Source of the DNA: Chitinibacter sp. SCUT-21
GTDB taxonomy: Bacteria; Pseudomonadota; Gammaproteobacteria; Burkholderiales; Chitinibacteraceae
Assembly: GCA_041874755.1 (NCBI GenBank)
Contig: CP102611.1
Location: forward strand, 1,612,001-1,676,000
DNA: 64,000 bases
Direction: 5' to 3'
The notes under the pieces are model-generated. The model saw only the letters and a program-made list of their open reading frames with translations, had not been told where the DNA came from and did no database searches. Positions 1-10,159 of the stretch are shown piece by piece (positions within the stretch are counted from its first letter, which is position 1; each line of letters opens with the position of its first letter). The position numbers and the translations under genes were made by a program.

Positions 1-1161
<1,161 letters not shown>

Positions 1162-1186
1162 GAGTTATATGGGTATACAACGAAAG

Positions 1187-1209
1187 GCCATGCTTTGCAT
1201 GGCTTTTTT
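1187..1209 (+). terminator. intrinsic terminator between mreB and mreC
   Basis: A perfect 7-bp stem (GCCATGC at 1187-1193, GCATGGC at 1197-1203) with a 3-base loop is followed directly by six T. It lies 25 bases after the mreB stop and 20 bases before the mreC start, so it should lower read-through into the rest of the operon unless it is leaky. Confidence 0.85.
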
Positions 1210-1229
1210 GGCATATACCCCATGCCATC

Positions 1230-2114
1230 ATGCAAGCAACCCAACCTACGTTCTTTAAGCAAGGACCAAAACCGCTGACGCGGGTGTTGATTTTTTCAAC
1301 GCTCTCGATCGCGCTGATTATTGGTGATGCTTATTATCATTTGCTCGGCCGTGCTCGCGAGCAGATTTCGATCGCGCTGTATCCATTACAGTGGCTTGCC
1401 ACTGCGCCGACCACGGCGGTGATTGAGGCGAGTAATTTCCTGCAAAAGCAGAGTGATCTGATCGCTGAAAATCGGGAATTGAACGATGCTCGCTTGATTG
1501 CTCAGGGGCAGGAAATGCGCCTGAAAGCACTAGAACGAGAAAATGCGCGTCTGCGCTCGCTCGCAGCGGCCGGCGAAACCACAACTCGACAAAGTAAGCT
1601 GACGCAAATTTTGTACAATGGCCGTGACCCGTTTGGCGCCAAGCTGATCGTCGATCTAGGTGAACACGCAGGCGTAACCGAAGGGCAAATTGCCTTGGAT
1701 GCCAGTGGCGTTGTGGGGCAAGTGATCCGCGTACAGCCAATGACGAGTGAAGTGCGTTTGATTTCCGATCGCGATCATATGGTGCCGGTGATGGTCGAGC
1801 GCAATCAATTGCGCACGGTCGTCTATGGTAGCGGCCGCCAAAATCCGCTAGAAGTGCGCAATATGGCACCGAACGTTGATATTCAAGCTGGCGATGTGCT
1901 GCTCACCTCGGGCATTGATGGCATTTATCCTGCAGGCCTGCCAGTGGCCAAAGTCATTAAAGTTGAACGCTCAGCGGGCTCGGCTTTTGCAAGGATTCAG
2001 TGCGTGCCCGTGGCCGCCATTGATCAGCACCGCTTCTTATTGCTGCTCAATGCTCCACCGCCACTACCAGCCTATCCAGAACCATCACCAGTGCCGAAAG
2101 CCAAGGGACACTAA
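1230..2114 (+). CDS. mreC: rod shape-determining protein MreC
   Basis: MreC is the bitopic periplasmic scaffold that links MreB/MreD to PBP2 and RodA. The 294-residue product has a short cytoplasmic tail, one membrane segment near residues 18-37, a coiled-coil stretch rich in E/Q/R/L at about 66-115, and then the beta-rich periplasmic core containing LIVDLGEHAGVTEGQ. The tail is Pro-rich. Its stop codon overlaps the mreD start by one base (TAATG), indicating translational coupling. Confidence 0.95.
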   Translation: MQATQPTFFKQGPKPLTRVLIFSTLSIALIIGDAYYHLLGRAREQISIALYPLQWLATAPTTAVIEASNFLQKQSDLIAENRELNDARLIAQGQEMRLKALERENARLRSLAAAGETTTRQSKLTQILYNGRDPFGAKLIVDLGEHAGVTEGQIALDASGVVGQVIRVQPMTSEVRLISDRDHMVPVMVERNQLRTVVYGSGRQNPLEVRNMAPNVDIQAGDVLLTSGIDGIYPAGLPVAKVIKVERSAGSAFARIQCVPVAAIDQHRFLLLLNAPPPLPAYPEPSPVPKAKGH

Positions 2115-2620
2115 TGCCGATTAGTCGCCAAATGCTACGCCCTGTTGGGGGCGGATTTATTTTCTTCTCCTTTATCATTGCACTTTTAATCAATTTATTG
2201 CCGTGGCAAATTACGTCGATTAATTTTGCGCCTGATTTTGTCGCGTTATTGATTATTTACTGGACGCTAAATCAACCCCGACTGTTTGGGATTGCCTGGG
2301 CCTTTTTGCTAGGCATTTTGATGGATGTCGCCGATGGCAATGTCCTCGGTCAGCATGCCTTGGCCTATTCGATCATCGCTTTTCTGACTTTGTCGCGCCA
2401 GCGCCAGATGGCAGTGTTTCCATTTTGGCAGCAAGCCCTCATCGCATTGGCTTTATTGATGCTCTCGCAAACCATCATGCTGGTTATTCGCTTGAGCATG
2501 GGCGCGAGCATGGTGGGTTGGGGTTATTTTGCTGGCAACTTGTTCGCCGCGTTTATGTGGCCTCCACTCTCAAACCTGATGATTATGTATCAACGCAAGG
2601 ATGTACCAGACTCGCTATGA
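2114..2620 (+). CDS. mreD: rod shape-determining protein MreD
   Basis: MreD is the small polytopic inner-membrane member of the elongasome. The 168-residue product is very hydrophobic, with about five membrane segments, and carries the NFAPDFVALLIIYWTL stretch early in the protein that is typical of the family. Its ATG overlaps the mreC stop. A 37-base gap without another gene separates it from mrdA. Confidence 0.93.
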   Translation: MPISRQMLRPVGGGFIFFSFIIALLINLLPWQITSINFAPDFVALLIIYWTLNQPRLFGIAWAFLLGILMDVADGNVLGQHALAYSIIAFLTLSRQRQMAVFPFWQQALIALALLMLSQTIMLVIRLSMGASMVGWGYFAGNLFAAFMWPPLSNLMIMYQRKDVPDSL

Positions 2621-2657
2621 AGGTATTTGACTTGCTTTTTGACGCAAAGGTCGCGCA

Positions 2658-4622
2658 ATGAACGGCCGTGTCGTAATGAATCAACATGGCGAGCGCAATG
2701 CGTTTCAAGTTCGCCTTGCTGTTGCCGCATTATTTATTTTTGTGATGTTCGGCATCTTGGTTGGCCGCTTTGTGTGGCTACAAGTGCTGCAACATGATCG
2801 CTATTTAACGCTGGCAGAGCAAAATCGCATTTCTTTGGTGCCGATTTCACCATCGCGCGGGATTATTCGCGATCGTAATGGCGTGGTTTTGGCGCACAAT
2901 TTCTCGGCTTATACGCTCGAAATCACCCCCTCTAAAGTAGGCGACTTGGAAGATACCATTGCCCGCTTGAAAGGCATTATCGACATCACGCCCAAAGATC
3001 GCCGGCGCTTTAAAAAACTGCAGGACGAAACTAAAGATTTTGAAACGCTGCCCATTCGCACCAAGCTCACGGATGAAGAAGTGGCGCGTTTTGCTGCGCA
3101 AAGCTATCGCTTTCCCGGAGTAGAAATCAAAGCGCGCCTGTTTCGCCAATATCCATTGGGTGAATCAGCGAGCCATTTGATTGGCTACATAGGGCGGATT
3201 AATGATCGCGATCTAAAAAAACTCGACGAATCTGGCCGCCTCGCCAACTACCGCGGCACCGATCACATCGGTAAATTGGGTCTTGAGCAGAGCTATGAAG
3301 AGCAATTGCACGGGGTAACGGGCTTCGAGCAGGTTGAAATTGATTCGGGCGGTCGCGCGGTTCGTACCTTGAAACGCATTCCGCCGCAGTCCGGGAAAGA
3401 TCTGACGCTGTCAGTGGATATTAAATTACAGCAAATGGTAGAACAGCAGTTTGCTGGCCGTCGCGGCTCGCTCGTTGCCATCGATCCACGCAATGGCGGT
3501 ATTTTAGCGCTGATTTCACAGCCGGGATTTGACCCGAATTTGTTTGTGGACGGAATTGATCCACAGAGCTGGTCTGAGCTCAATGAATCGCCGGATAAAC
3601 CATTACTCAATCGCGCCATTCGCGGCGAATATCCACCGGGCTCGACGTTCAAACCCTTTATGGCAATGGCCGCGCTTGAGCTCAATACGCCGATTGTGAA
3701 TCAGGTCATCACAGACCCTGGTTATTTTGTTTATGGCGGACACCGCTTTAATGATTCGAAAAAAGGCGGCTACGGCTCGATGACGTTTGATCGCTCGATC
3801 GCGCTATCGTCCGACACCTATTTCTATCAAATGGCGGTACAAATGGGCATCGACAATATCGCCAAATCGATGGCTGAACTCGATTTTGGTAAATCAACGG
3901 GATCCGATTTGCCTGGCGAGCGCCCTGGCATCTTGCCAAGCCCAGAGTGGAAAAAGAAACGATTTAAGAAAGCCGCGCAACAAAAATGGTATTCGGGTGA
4001 AACCGTATCGATCGGGATCGGCCAAGGTTACAACGCTTACACCCCAATGCAAATGGCACATGCCACCGCAACGCTGGCCAATCGCGGCGTGATGTTTAAG
4101 CCGCATGCGGTGCAAACAATTACCGATCCAATTACTGGCAAAGTGACGGTCGTTGAGCCTACTCCCGTAAAAACGATGTCGTGGAAACCCGCCAATATGG
4201 AGCGCGTCATTCGCGGAATGGAAGGGGTAATGACCATCGGTACTGCTGCTGGCGTTTTTCGCAATGCACCCTACGTTTCTGCCGGCAAAACCGGTACCGC
4301 ACAGGTGTATAGCTTGAAAGGTTCGAAGTACAACGCCAACGCAATTAAAGAGCATCTGCGTGACCACTCATGGTTTATTGCTTTTGCGCCCTCAGACAAA
4401 CCCACCATTGCCTTGGCCGTCATTGTCGAAAATGGTGGCTTTGGTGCACAAGCTGCTGCGCCAATCGCGCGTAAAGTACTGGATTACTACCTGACAGGCA
4501 AACTACCAGTCGATCCAGCTGCGACTAGCGCAAAAAATGCCAGCGCGGCCTCATCTGCTGCGCAAGCTTCGGAAACAGAAGAAAGCATGCCAGAGCAAAC
4601 CGAGGACGTGCCGCGTGATTAA
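2658..4622 (+). CDS. mrdA: penicillin-binding protein 2 (peptidoglycan transpeptidase)
   Basis: PBP2 is the class B transpeptidase that crosslinks peptidoglycan during elongation together with RodA. The 654-residue product has an N-terminal membrane anchor (about 20-43), the pedestal domain, and the transpeptidase domain with its three motifs: STFK with nucleophile Ser329, SSD at 384-386 in the SxN position, and KTGT with Lys544. The extreme C-terminus is a low-complexity Ala/Ser/Glu tail of about 40 residues. A downstream ATG at 2676 is an alternative start. The stop overlaps the rodA GTG (GTGATTAA), so PBP2 and its glycosyltransferase partner are probably translated as a pair. Confidence 0.96.
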   Translation: MNGRVVMNQHGERNAFQVRLAVAALFIFVMFGILVGRFVWLQVLQHDRYLTLAEQNRISLVPISPSRGIIRDRNGVVLAHNFSAYTLEITPSKVGDLEDTIARLKGIIDITPKDRRRFKKLQDETKDFETLPIRTKLTDEEVARFAAQSYRFPGVEIKARLFRQYPLGESASHLIGYIGRINDRDLKKLDESGRLANYRGTDHIGKLGLEQSYEEQLHGVTGFEQVEIDSGGRAVRTLKRIPPQSGKDLTLSVDIKLQQMVEQQFAGRRGSLVAIDPRNGGILALISQPGFDPNLFVDGIDPQSWSELNESPDKPLLNRAIRGEYPPGSTFKPFMAMAALELNTPIVNQVITDPGYFVYGGHRFNDSKKGGYGSMTFDRSIALSSDTYFYQMAVQMGIDNIAKSMAELDFGKSTGSDLPGERPGILPSPEWKKKRFKKAAQQKWYSGETVSIGIGQGYNAYTPMQMAHATATLANRGVMFKPHAVQTITDPITGKVTVVEPTPVKTMSWKPANMERVIRGMEGVMTIGTAAGVFRNAPYVSAGKTGTAQVYSLKGSKYNANAIKEHLRDHSWFIAFAPSDKPTIALAVIVENGGFGAQAAAPIARKVLDYYLTGKLPVDPAATSAKNASAASSAAQASETEESMPEQTEDVPRD

Positions 4623-5727
4623 AGTCATTTGGGATCGTATCAAACGGCCAGTTGATCCTTGGCTATTACTATTTATTATTCTTCTGTTTACCGTTTCGAC
4701 GGTGGTACTGTACTCGGCCTCAAATCGCGACTATGAGCGCGTGATGGATAAAGTCACGTTCATGGGGGTTTCGATGTTTGGCATGTGGTGTATTGCCAAT
4801 ATCCAGCCGCGTATCTTGATGCACTTAGCACTACCGGCCTATATCGTCGGCGTCGTTTTATTGCTTGCGGTTGAGTTTTTCGGCATTACCAGTCACGGCG
4901 CAACACGCTGGCTCAATATCGGCATTACCCGAATTCAGCCATCCGAATTAATGCGCCTTGCCCTGCCGCTGATGCTGGCCTGGTATTTTCACCATTACGA
5001 ATCAACGCTCAATTGGCGGCATTTTGTCGTTGCTGGGCTGATTATTCTGGTGCCGTTTGCGCTGATTTTGAAGCAGCCCGATCTTGGTACCGGTTTGCTG
5101 ATTGCTTCGTCAGGCTTTTATGTGCTGTTTTTTGCTGGTTTATCGTGGCGCTTTTTGGGTGTCATGGCCGGCGGGATCGCGATTTTTGCCTACATCGTGA
5201 CGCACTGGGATTTATGCATTAATGTGCTGCACGAATACCAATGCCGCCGCATCGCGACGATGCTCGACCCAATGGAAGACCCACTCGGCGCGGGTTATCA
5301 CATTATTCAAGGCACGATTGCGATCGGCTCGGGCGGCTGGTTTGGTAAAGGTTGGCTGGCAGGCACACAAACGCATCTAGATTTCATCCCCGAGCGCACC
5401 ACCGACTTTATCTTTGCCGTTTATGGCGAAGAATTTGGTCTGGTTGGCAATTGCATCTTGCTTGTGCTGTATCTATTGGTGATTTTCCGCGGTTTGATGA
5501 TTTCCAATAGCGCCAATACGCTGTTTGGTCGCTTGCTGGCGGGCGCGATTGCAATGAACTTCTTTACCTATGCCCTCGTCAATATGGGCATGGTGTCCGG
5601 TATGCTGCCGGTGGTGGGCGTACCATTGCCGCTGATTTCCTACGGTGGCACCTCAATGGTGTCAATCTTGGCAACCTTTGGTTTATTGATGAGTATTCAA
5701 CGTGATCGCTCATTAATGAAAGGCTAG
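4615..5727 (+). CDS. rodA: peptidoglycan glycosyltransferase RodA (SEDS family)
   Basis: RodA is the SEDS glycan-strand polymerase of the elongasome and works with PBP2. The reading frame is open from 4537, but I chose the GTG at 4615, which gives 370 residues starting IKVIWDRIKRPVDPW and overlaps the mrdA stop; this matches the family's usual length. About ten membrane segments are present. The conserved loop with LDFIPERTTDF contains the family's catalytic Asp region, and the C-terminal PLPLISYGGTS signature is intact. Confidence 0.95.
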   Translation: MIKVIWDRIKRPVDPWLLLFIILLFTVSTVVLYSASNRDYERVMDKVTFMGVSMFGMWCIANIQPRILMHLALPAYIVGVVLLLAVEFFGITSHGATRWLNIGITRIQPSELMRLALPLMLAWYFHHYESTLNWRHFVVAGLIILVPFALILKQPDLGTGLLIASSGFYVLFFAGLSWRFLGVMAGGIAIFAYIVTHWDLCINVLHEYQCRRIATMLDPMEDPLGAGYHIIQGTIAIGSGGWFGKGWLAGTQTHLDFIPERTTDFIFAVYGEEFGLVGNCILLVLYLLVIFRGLMISNSANTLFGRLLAGAIAMNFFTYALVNMGMVSGMLPVVGVPLPLISYGGTSMVSILATFGLLMSIQRDRSLMKG

Positions 5728-5833
5728 CCAGCGACTTGCCTTTAGTTTAGGTCGAGCAGTCAATCTGCTTGACCTAATGAACACACTATTGCGCCTTCCT
5801 GCAAGGGCAATACCGCCAAAGATAGAGGTTGCG

Positions 5834-6805
5834 ATGAAGCTAAGGACTACGGGTATTATCTTAAGTGCATTGTTTATCAACGCTTGCACAACGACACCCC
5901 AACCGAGTACCCCAAGCAAACCCGCACCCGTGCCTGCTCAGCCGAGTAGCCCAAGCACTCCTAGCATCAGCTCTAGCCCATCTCCCTACTCCTGCAGCTA
6001 TGCAGCAAACGCAGGCAATGGGGCGTTTTATAAAGACGACGGCCCGATGAGTGATTTTCCGGCCAATATCGATTACGTCGCCGAACCAACGCCACGCTGG
6101 GAGCCGCTACATAAATGGGCCAATCGCCCCTACACCGTGCTGGGATTATCATTCACGCCGCTCGATACGCCGGGGCAATTGCGGGAACAAGGCATTGCCA
6201 GTTGGTACGGACGTAAATTTCACGGCCAAAAAACCAGCACTGGTGAAATCTACGATATGTTCCAAATGACCGCCGCGCACCCGACCTTGCCGCTACCGAG
6301 TTACGCGCGCGTAACCAATGTAAAAAATGGCCGCAGCGTCATCGTTCGCGTGAACGATAGAGGCCCATTTCATAAAGGCCGCGTGATGGATTTATCGTTT
6401 TTAGCCGCCTGCCGTTTGGGCTACGCGACCAATGGCAGTGCCGAAGTCAAAGTTGAAAGTCTATTACCAAGTGATGCGCCAAGTACGATTGTCGCCGCAG
6501 CCCAGCAGCCTATCGTTGCTACGCCACCGGCTAACAATAACAAGCCTTTGGTGGTGCCGATGGCGAATCAAACGGGCGGCATTTACGTTCAACTAGGCGC
6601 ATTTAGTTCACAACAAAATGCCGATAATTTCAAAGCGCATTTAGCGCGCGAATTGGCGCAGGATGCAAACAAGCTGACAGTGCACAATGCGAACAACAAA
6701 CTTTACCGCGTTCGCCTCGGCCCCTATGCCAGCCGTGATGCCGCACTCGATGCGATGGGGAGAGTGACCGGAGAGAAGAACCTAAAAGCTGTCATCAGCC
6801 AATAA
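5834..6805 (+). CDS. rlpA: septal ring lytic transglycosylase RlpA (lipoprotein)
   Basis: RlpA is an outer-membrane lipoprotein that cleaves denuded glycan strands. I chose the ATG at 5834 because the product then begins with a lipoprotein signal ending in the lipobox FINAC (lipidated Cys18) and has an AGAGG ribosome site upstream; an ATG at 5777 would bury the signal. After a Pro/Ser-rich linker (about 22-55), the double-psi beta-barrel begins near residue 120 (GIASWYGRKFHG) and includes VNDRGPF. The C-terminal SPOR domain (about 249-322) binds denuded peptidoglycan. It closes the mre-mrd-rodA cluster, as is common in this group. Confidence 0.93.
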   Translation: MKLRTTGIILSALFINACTTTPQPSTPSKPAPVPAQPSSPSTPSISSSPSPYSCSYAANAGNGAFYKDDGPMSDFPANIDYVAEPTPRWEPLHKWANRPYTVLGLSFTPLDTPGQLREQGIASWYGRKFHGQKTSTGEIYDMFQMTAAHPTLPLPSYARVTNVKNGRSVIVRVNDRGPFHKGRVMDLSFLAACRLGYATNGSAEVKVESLLPSDAPSTIVAAAQQPIVATPPANNNKPLVVPMANQTGGIYVQLGAFSSQQNADNFKAHLARELAQDANKLTVHNANNKLYRVRLGPYASRDAALDAMGRVTGEKNLKAVISQ

Positions 6806-6849
6806 TCTGACACAAACAACATAAATACTGACGCGTAAATTATTTCATC

Positions 6850-6879
6850 TTGAGTAAATTGCTATAAAAACGATAGACT
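6850..6879 (+). promoter_or_regulatory. candidate promoter for the DUF805 gene
   Basis: TTGAGT (6850-6855) and TAGACT (6874-6879) are separated by 18 bases, giving a sigma70-like pair with three matches of six at the -35 and four of six at the -10. An imperfect palindrome centred on GGCGCC (6903-6916) lies between this site and the gene. Confidence 0.35.
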
Positions 6880-6941
6880 AAGCAATACGCCATGGTTTTT
6901 CGGGTTGGCGCCGACCTTCAACCGTCATTAGAGGCCTCAAG

Positions 6942-7283
6942 ATGAACTTTCAAGAAGCAATCCAAACCTGCTTTAAAAAATACGCTGATTTCAACGGTCG
7001 CGCATCACGCTCGGAATATTGGTGGTGGGCTTTGTTTAATGTCATTATCGGCATCATCTCAGGCATGATTTTGGGTGAAACCTTCGGTGCAATTGCTTCA
7101 TTGGCCCTGTTATTACCTAGCCTAGCCGTTGGTGCACGCCGCCTACACGATATTGGCAAAAGTGCTTGGTTTCTGCTGCTGGCGCTGATCCCGCTAATCG
7201 GTGGCTTAGTTTTACTGTATTGGTTTGTTCAACCAAGCGGTGAAGCAAATGAATTTGGCGAGGAAGCGACCAGCATAGCCTAA
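6942..7283 (+). CDS. small DUF805 inner-membrane protein (YhaH-like)
   Basis: This 113-residue protein belongs to the DUF805 family, whose role is unknown. It starts with the typical NFQEAIQTCFKKYADFNGRASRSEYWWW segment, here residues 2-29, followed by about three membrane segments, and contains the signature GARRLHDIGKSAWF. It is monocistronic, bounded by its own candidate promoter and a strong bidirectional terminator. A second DUF805 protein lies at 41-42 kb. Confidence 0.88.
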   Translation: MNFQEAIQTCFKKYADFNGRASRSEYWWWALFNVIIGIISGMILGETFGAIASLALLLPSLAVGARRLHDIGKSAWFLLLALIPLIGGLVLLYWFVQPSGEANEFGEEATSIA

Positions 7284-7295
7284 GAACTCCACCAT

Positions 7296-7327
7296 AAAAA
7301 AAGCCATCCTAGGATGGCTTTTTTTAT
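7296..7327. terminator. bidirectional terminator between the DUF805 gene and ahpF
   Basis: AGCCATCC (7303-7310) pairs with GGATGGCT (7313-7320), flanked by A-runs on the left and T-runs on the right, so it can stop transcription from both the DUF805 gene and the convergent ahpF. Confidence 0.88.
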
Positions 7328-7336
7328 TTACAGCAT

Positions 7337-8914
7337 TTACTGCCCGCCGCGGATTAAATAATCAAACGCACTGAGCGATGCTTTGGCCCCCTCGCCCATG
7401 GCGATAATGATTTGTTTGTACGGCGTCGTGGTCGCGTCACCTGCAGCAAATACCCCTGGCATTGAAGTGCGGCCGTGGCTGTCGATTTCAATTTCACCAC
7501 GTGGGCTCAGATCAATCGTACCTTTCAACCAATCGGTATTCGGCAACAAACCGATCTGAACGAAAATGCCTTCCAGCTCGATTTGTTTTGCTTCGCCAGA
7601 AACACGGTCGGTGTACGCCAAACCATTCACTTTTTGTCCGTCGCCCAAAACTTCGGTCGTTTGTGCTTGCAGAATCACCGTCACATTCGGCAAGCTGCGC
7701 AGCTTGTTTTGCAACACGGCATCCGCACGCATCGCGTCACCAAACTCCAGCAAGGTCACGTGCGAGACGATACCCGCCAAGTCGATCGCCGCTTCAACGC
7801 CCGAATTACCACCGCCGATCACCGCAACGCGTTTGCCTTTAAACAGTGGGCCATCGCAATGCGGACAGTAAGCAACGCCGCGACCACGGTATTCTTGTTC
7901 TCCCGGAACATTCATTTCGCGCCAGCGCGCGCCGGTTGAAATAATCACGCAGCGGCTACGTACTAGCGCACCGCTGGCCAGCTCGATTTCGACCAAACCG
8001 CCAGTCGCTTCGCTTGCTGCGTGCAGTTTTTCGGCGCGCTGCAAATTCATAATCTCGACGCTGTATTCTTTAACGTGGTTTTCCAGCGCGGCAGCCAGTT
8101 TCGGGCCTTCGGTTTGGCTAACGGAAATAAAGTTTTCAATGCCCATCGTGTCGAGAACCTGACCGCCAAAGCGCTCTGCGACCACGCCAGTACGAATGCC
8201 TTTACGCGCTGCGTATACCGCAGCTGCCGAACCAGCTGGGCCACCGCCTACGACTAAGACGTCAAACGCTTCTTTGGCGTTGATTTCTTCCGCTTGACGA
8301 TCTGCGCTACCGGTATCGATTTTGGCGATGATTTCTTCCAAAGTCATCCGACCTTGGCCAAATGGCTGGCCATTGAGCAAAATCGTTGGTACAGCCATGA
8401 TTTGACGCTCGGTCACTTCGGCTTGGAATAGCGCACCGTCGACCATTTCGTGGCGGATATTGGGGTTCAATACCGACAGCAAATTCAAGGCTTGCACCAC
8501 GTCTGGGCAGTTGTGGCAAGACAATGAAACGAAAGTGGTAAATTCAAATGAGCCTTTCAGCGCCTTGATGGTGGCAATCGTCGCATCATCAACGCGGGGT
8601 GGATGACCGCCAGTTTGCAGCAGGCCCAGCACCAAAGAAGTAAACTCGTGCCCCAGTGGAATACCGGCAAAACTCACGCGCGGCGCTTGGCCGTTTGCTG
8701 AATCTATTGTCCGGGCAATCGCAAACGAAGGTTTACGAGCATTATCGCCATCCCAGCGTACGCTGATTTTGTTATTCAGCGCCGCGATTTCGCCGAGCAA
8801 GGTGCGGATCTCGCCCGCTGCGCTGCTGTCGTCGAGCGAGGCGATCAATTCGATCGGGTGTTGCAGTTTTTCAAGGTAAGCCGATAGCTGGGCTTTGATT
8901 TGCGTATCAAGCAT
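7337..8914 (-). CDS. ahpF: alkyl hydroperoxide reductase subunit F
   Basis: AhpF passes electrons from NADH through FAD and two CxxC centres to AhpC, completing peroxide reduction in the cytoplasm. The 525-residue product has the usual length. The N-terminal double thioredoxin fold carries CHNC (Cys133/Cys136). The flavoprotein half begins near 217 with [14 protein letters not shown], has CPHC (Cys350/Cys353) and the NAD site VIGGGNSG at 365-372. A GGAG ribosome site lies upstream of the ATG. It follows ahpC on the same strand across about 200 bases that contain two hairpins. Confidence 0.96.
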   Translation of the reverse strand: MLDTQIKAQLSAYLEKLQHPIELIASLDDSSAAGEIRTLLGEIAALNNKISVRWDGDNARKPSFAIARTIDSANGQAPRVSFAGIPLGHEFTSLVLGLLQTGGHPPRVDDATIATIKALKGSFEFTTFVSLSCHNCPDVVQALNLLSVLNPNIRHEMVDGALFQAEVTERQIMAVPTILLNGQPFGQGRMTLEEIIAKIDTGSADRQAEEINAKEAFDVLVVGGGPAGSAAAVYAARKGIRTGVVAERFGGQVLDTMGIENFISVSQTEGPKLAAALENHVKEYSVEIMNLQRAEKLHAASEATGGLVEIELASGALVRSRCVIISTGARWREMNVPGEQEYRGRGVAYCPHCDGPLFKGKRVAVIGGGNSGVEAAIDLAGIVSHVTLLEFGDAMRADAVLQNKLRSLPNVTVILQAQTTEVLGDGQKVNGLAYTDRVSGEAKQIELEGIFVQIGLLPNTDWLKGTIDLSPRGEIEIDSHGRTSMPGVFAAGDATTTPYKQIIIAMGEGAKASLSAFDYLIRGGQ

Positions 8915-9047
8915 AGGTGTACTCCAACAGAATTTTACTGATTAGCCAACGCGAGGGGTATGTGTCTAAAGATATCTTTTGGATTGTTCTTCAGGTTAAT
9001 ACCTGGCTATGTATTTGGGTAAGGGCTTGGGCTGATCACTAAAATCC

Positions 9048-9091
9048 ATGCCGCACTGAGTACGGCATAGAAGGGAGGCCTTGCAGCCTCC
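9048..9091 (-). repeat. two tandem hairpins between ahpC and ahpF
   Basis: Reading along the ahpC transcript, GGAGGC/GCCTCC (9074-9091) forms a perfect 6-bp stem. It is followed by a 21-bp near-palindrome at 9048-9068 with ATGCCG/CGGCAT outer arms. No long T-run follows, so this may be a 3'-end stabiliser or partial terminator that keeps ahpC mRNA above ahpF rather than a strong stop. Confidence 0.6.
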
Positions 9092-9115
9092 GCGCCGAGT
9101 TAAATAGCTATTAGC

Positions 9116-9679
9116 TTAGATTTTGCCGACCAGATCCAAAGATGGCTTCAGCGTAGACTCACCTGGCGTCCATTTAGCTGGGCAAACTTCACCTGGGTGG
9201 CTCGCTACGTATTGAGCAGCTTGTACTTTGCGCAACAATTCTTTCGCGTCACGGCCAATGCCCAAGTCGTGGATTTCAGCCACTTTGATTTCGCCTTCTG
9301 GGTTGATCACGAATGTACCGCGCAATGCCAGACCTTCTTCTTCGATCATTACGTCGAAGTTGCGAGTGATCGTACCAGTTGGATCGCCGATCATTGGGTA
9401 GTTGATCTTCGCGATCGTTTCAGAAGCGTCGTGCCATGCTTTGTGCGTGAAGTGAGTGTCAGTTGATACTGAGTAAACTTCAACGCCCAATTTTTGGAAT
9501 TCGCCGTATACATCAGCCAAGTCACCCAATTCAGTTGGGCACACAAACGTGAAGTCAGCTGGGTAGAAGAACACAACAGACCATTTGCCTTTCAGTGTTT
9601 CATCGCTTACTGGGATGAATTGGCCGTTGTGGTATGCAGTTGCTTTGAATGGTTTGATTACGCTATTGATGATTGCCAT
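9116..9679 (-). CDS. ahpC: alkyl hydroperoxide reductase subunit C (2-Cys peroxiredoxin)
   Basis: AhpC reduces hydrogen peroxide, organic peroxides and peroxynitrite and is recharged by AhpF. The 187-residue product has the peroxidatic Cys47 in FTFVCPTEL and the resolving Cys166 in GEVCPAKW, with the usual length and no gap. AGGA precedes the ATG at 9679. A promoter-like pair lies just upstream, overlapping the end of the YidD-like gene. In many proteobacteria OxyR controls this pair; I could not find a convincing OxyR site here. Confidence 0.97.
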   Translation of the reverse strand: MAIINSVIKPFKATAYHNGQFIPVSDETLKGKWSVVFFYPADFTFVCPTELGDLADVYGEFQKLGVEVYSVSTDTHFTHKAWHDASETIAKINYPMIGDPTGTITRNFDVMIEEEGLALRGTFVINPEGEIKVAEIHDLGIGRDAKELLRKVQAAQYVASHPGEVCPAKWTPGESTLKPSLDLVGKI

Positions 9680-9749
9680 GATGTCGTTCCTTTTTGAACT
9701 GTTTGCAAGAGACAGGACGAATATTAAGGAAGACGACTTGATAGGTAAA

Positions 9750-9779
9750 ATTGTATGTTTAAATTATTTCATTAGTTAA
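9750..9779 (-). promoter_or_regulatory. candidate ahpC promoter
   Basis: On the minus strand TTAACT (9779-9774) and TACAAT (9755-9750) are spaced by 18 bases, which gives four of six and five of six matches to sigma70 boxes. The -35 overlaps the stop region of the YidD-like gene. Confidence 0.45.
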
Positions 9780-10159
9780 AATTTATTACCGCCAAATAGC
9801 CGGCGGCGTTTTGGCTGCGGCTGCTTTTTCTTGCGGCTAGGCCAATCACAACCGTCGCAACAGCCCAACGCTTCTGGCTCACAAGGCGAATCGCAACCCA
9901 AATCACAATCGCCGCGTTGGTACGCCCATGGTTTGACCGGCTGCGCATAATATTCGCGATGAATTGCACCACAATATTTCAAGCGCTGATTCAGTAGCAA
10001 GATGCCGGCAAAAAAGCCGTAGCGACGAATGGCCCTAAAGCCTAATTGCGAACAGCTCGCCCCGCCCGTTCCAACGCGATAGGCACAATGAAAGCCTTTG
10101 TGGCGTGAGAGATTGCGCTGGTAAAAACGAATAACCAGTAAAGCACATTCTCGCAGCAT
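9776..10159 (-). CDS. YidD-like protein with a Cys-rich C-terminal tail
   Basis: The first 75 or so residues resemble YidD, the small protein that helps membrane protein insertion next to YidC. There is an N-terminal amphipathic helix (LLVIRFYQRNLSRHKG), a FHCAYR segment, SCSQLGFRAIRRYG and a hydrophobic helix ending KYCG. The remaining 50 residues are not part of ordinary YidD: they contain clustered Cys (GDCDLGCDSPCEPEALGCC, then CDWP) and end in a Lys/Arg-rich tail. The gene follows the GGDEF-EAL gene with no gap, and it is not beside yidC or rnpA as canonical yidD is. I read it as a YidD paralogue of unknown role, possibly metal-binding. Confidence 0.65.
   Translation of the reverse strand: MLRECALLVIRFYQRNLSRHKGFHCAYRVGTGGASCSQLGFRAIRRYGFFAGILLLNQRLKYCGAIHREYYAQPVKPWAYQRGDCDLGCDSPCEPEALGCCDGCDWPSRKKKQPQPKRRRLFGGNKF

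Noticed and set aside
9680..9775. OxyR operator upstream of ahpC
   Set aside because: An ATAG with a near match is present but the ATAG-N7-CTAT spacing is not met, so I could not support it.
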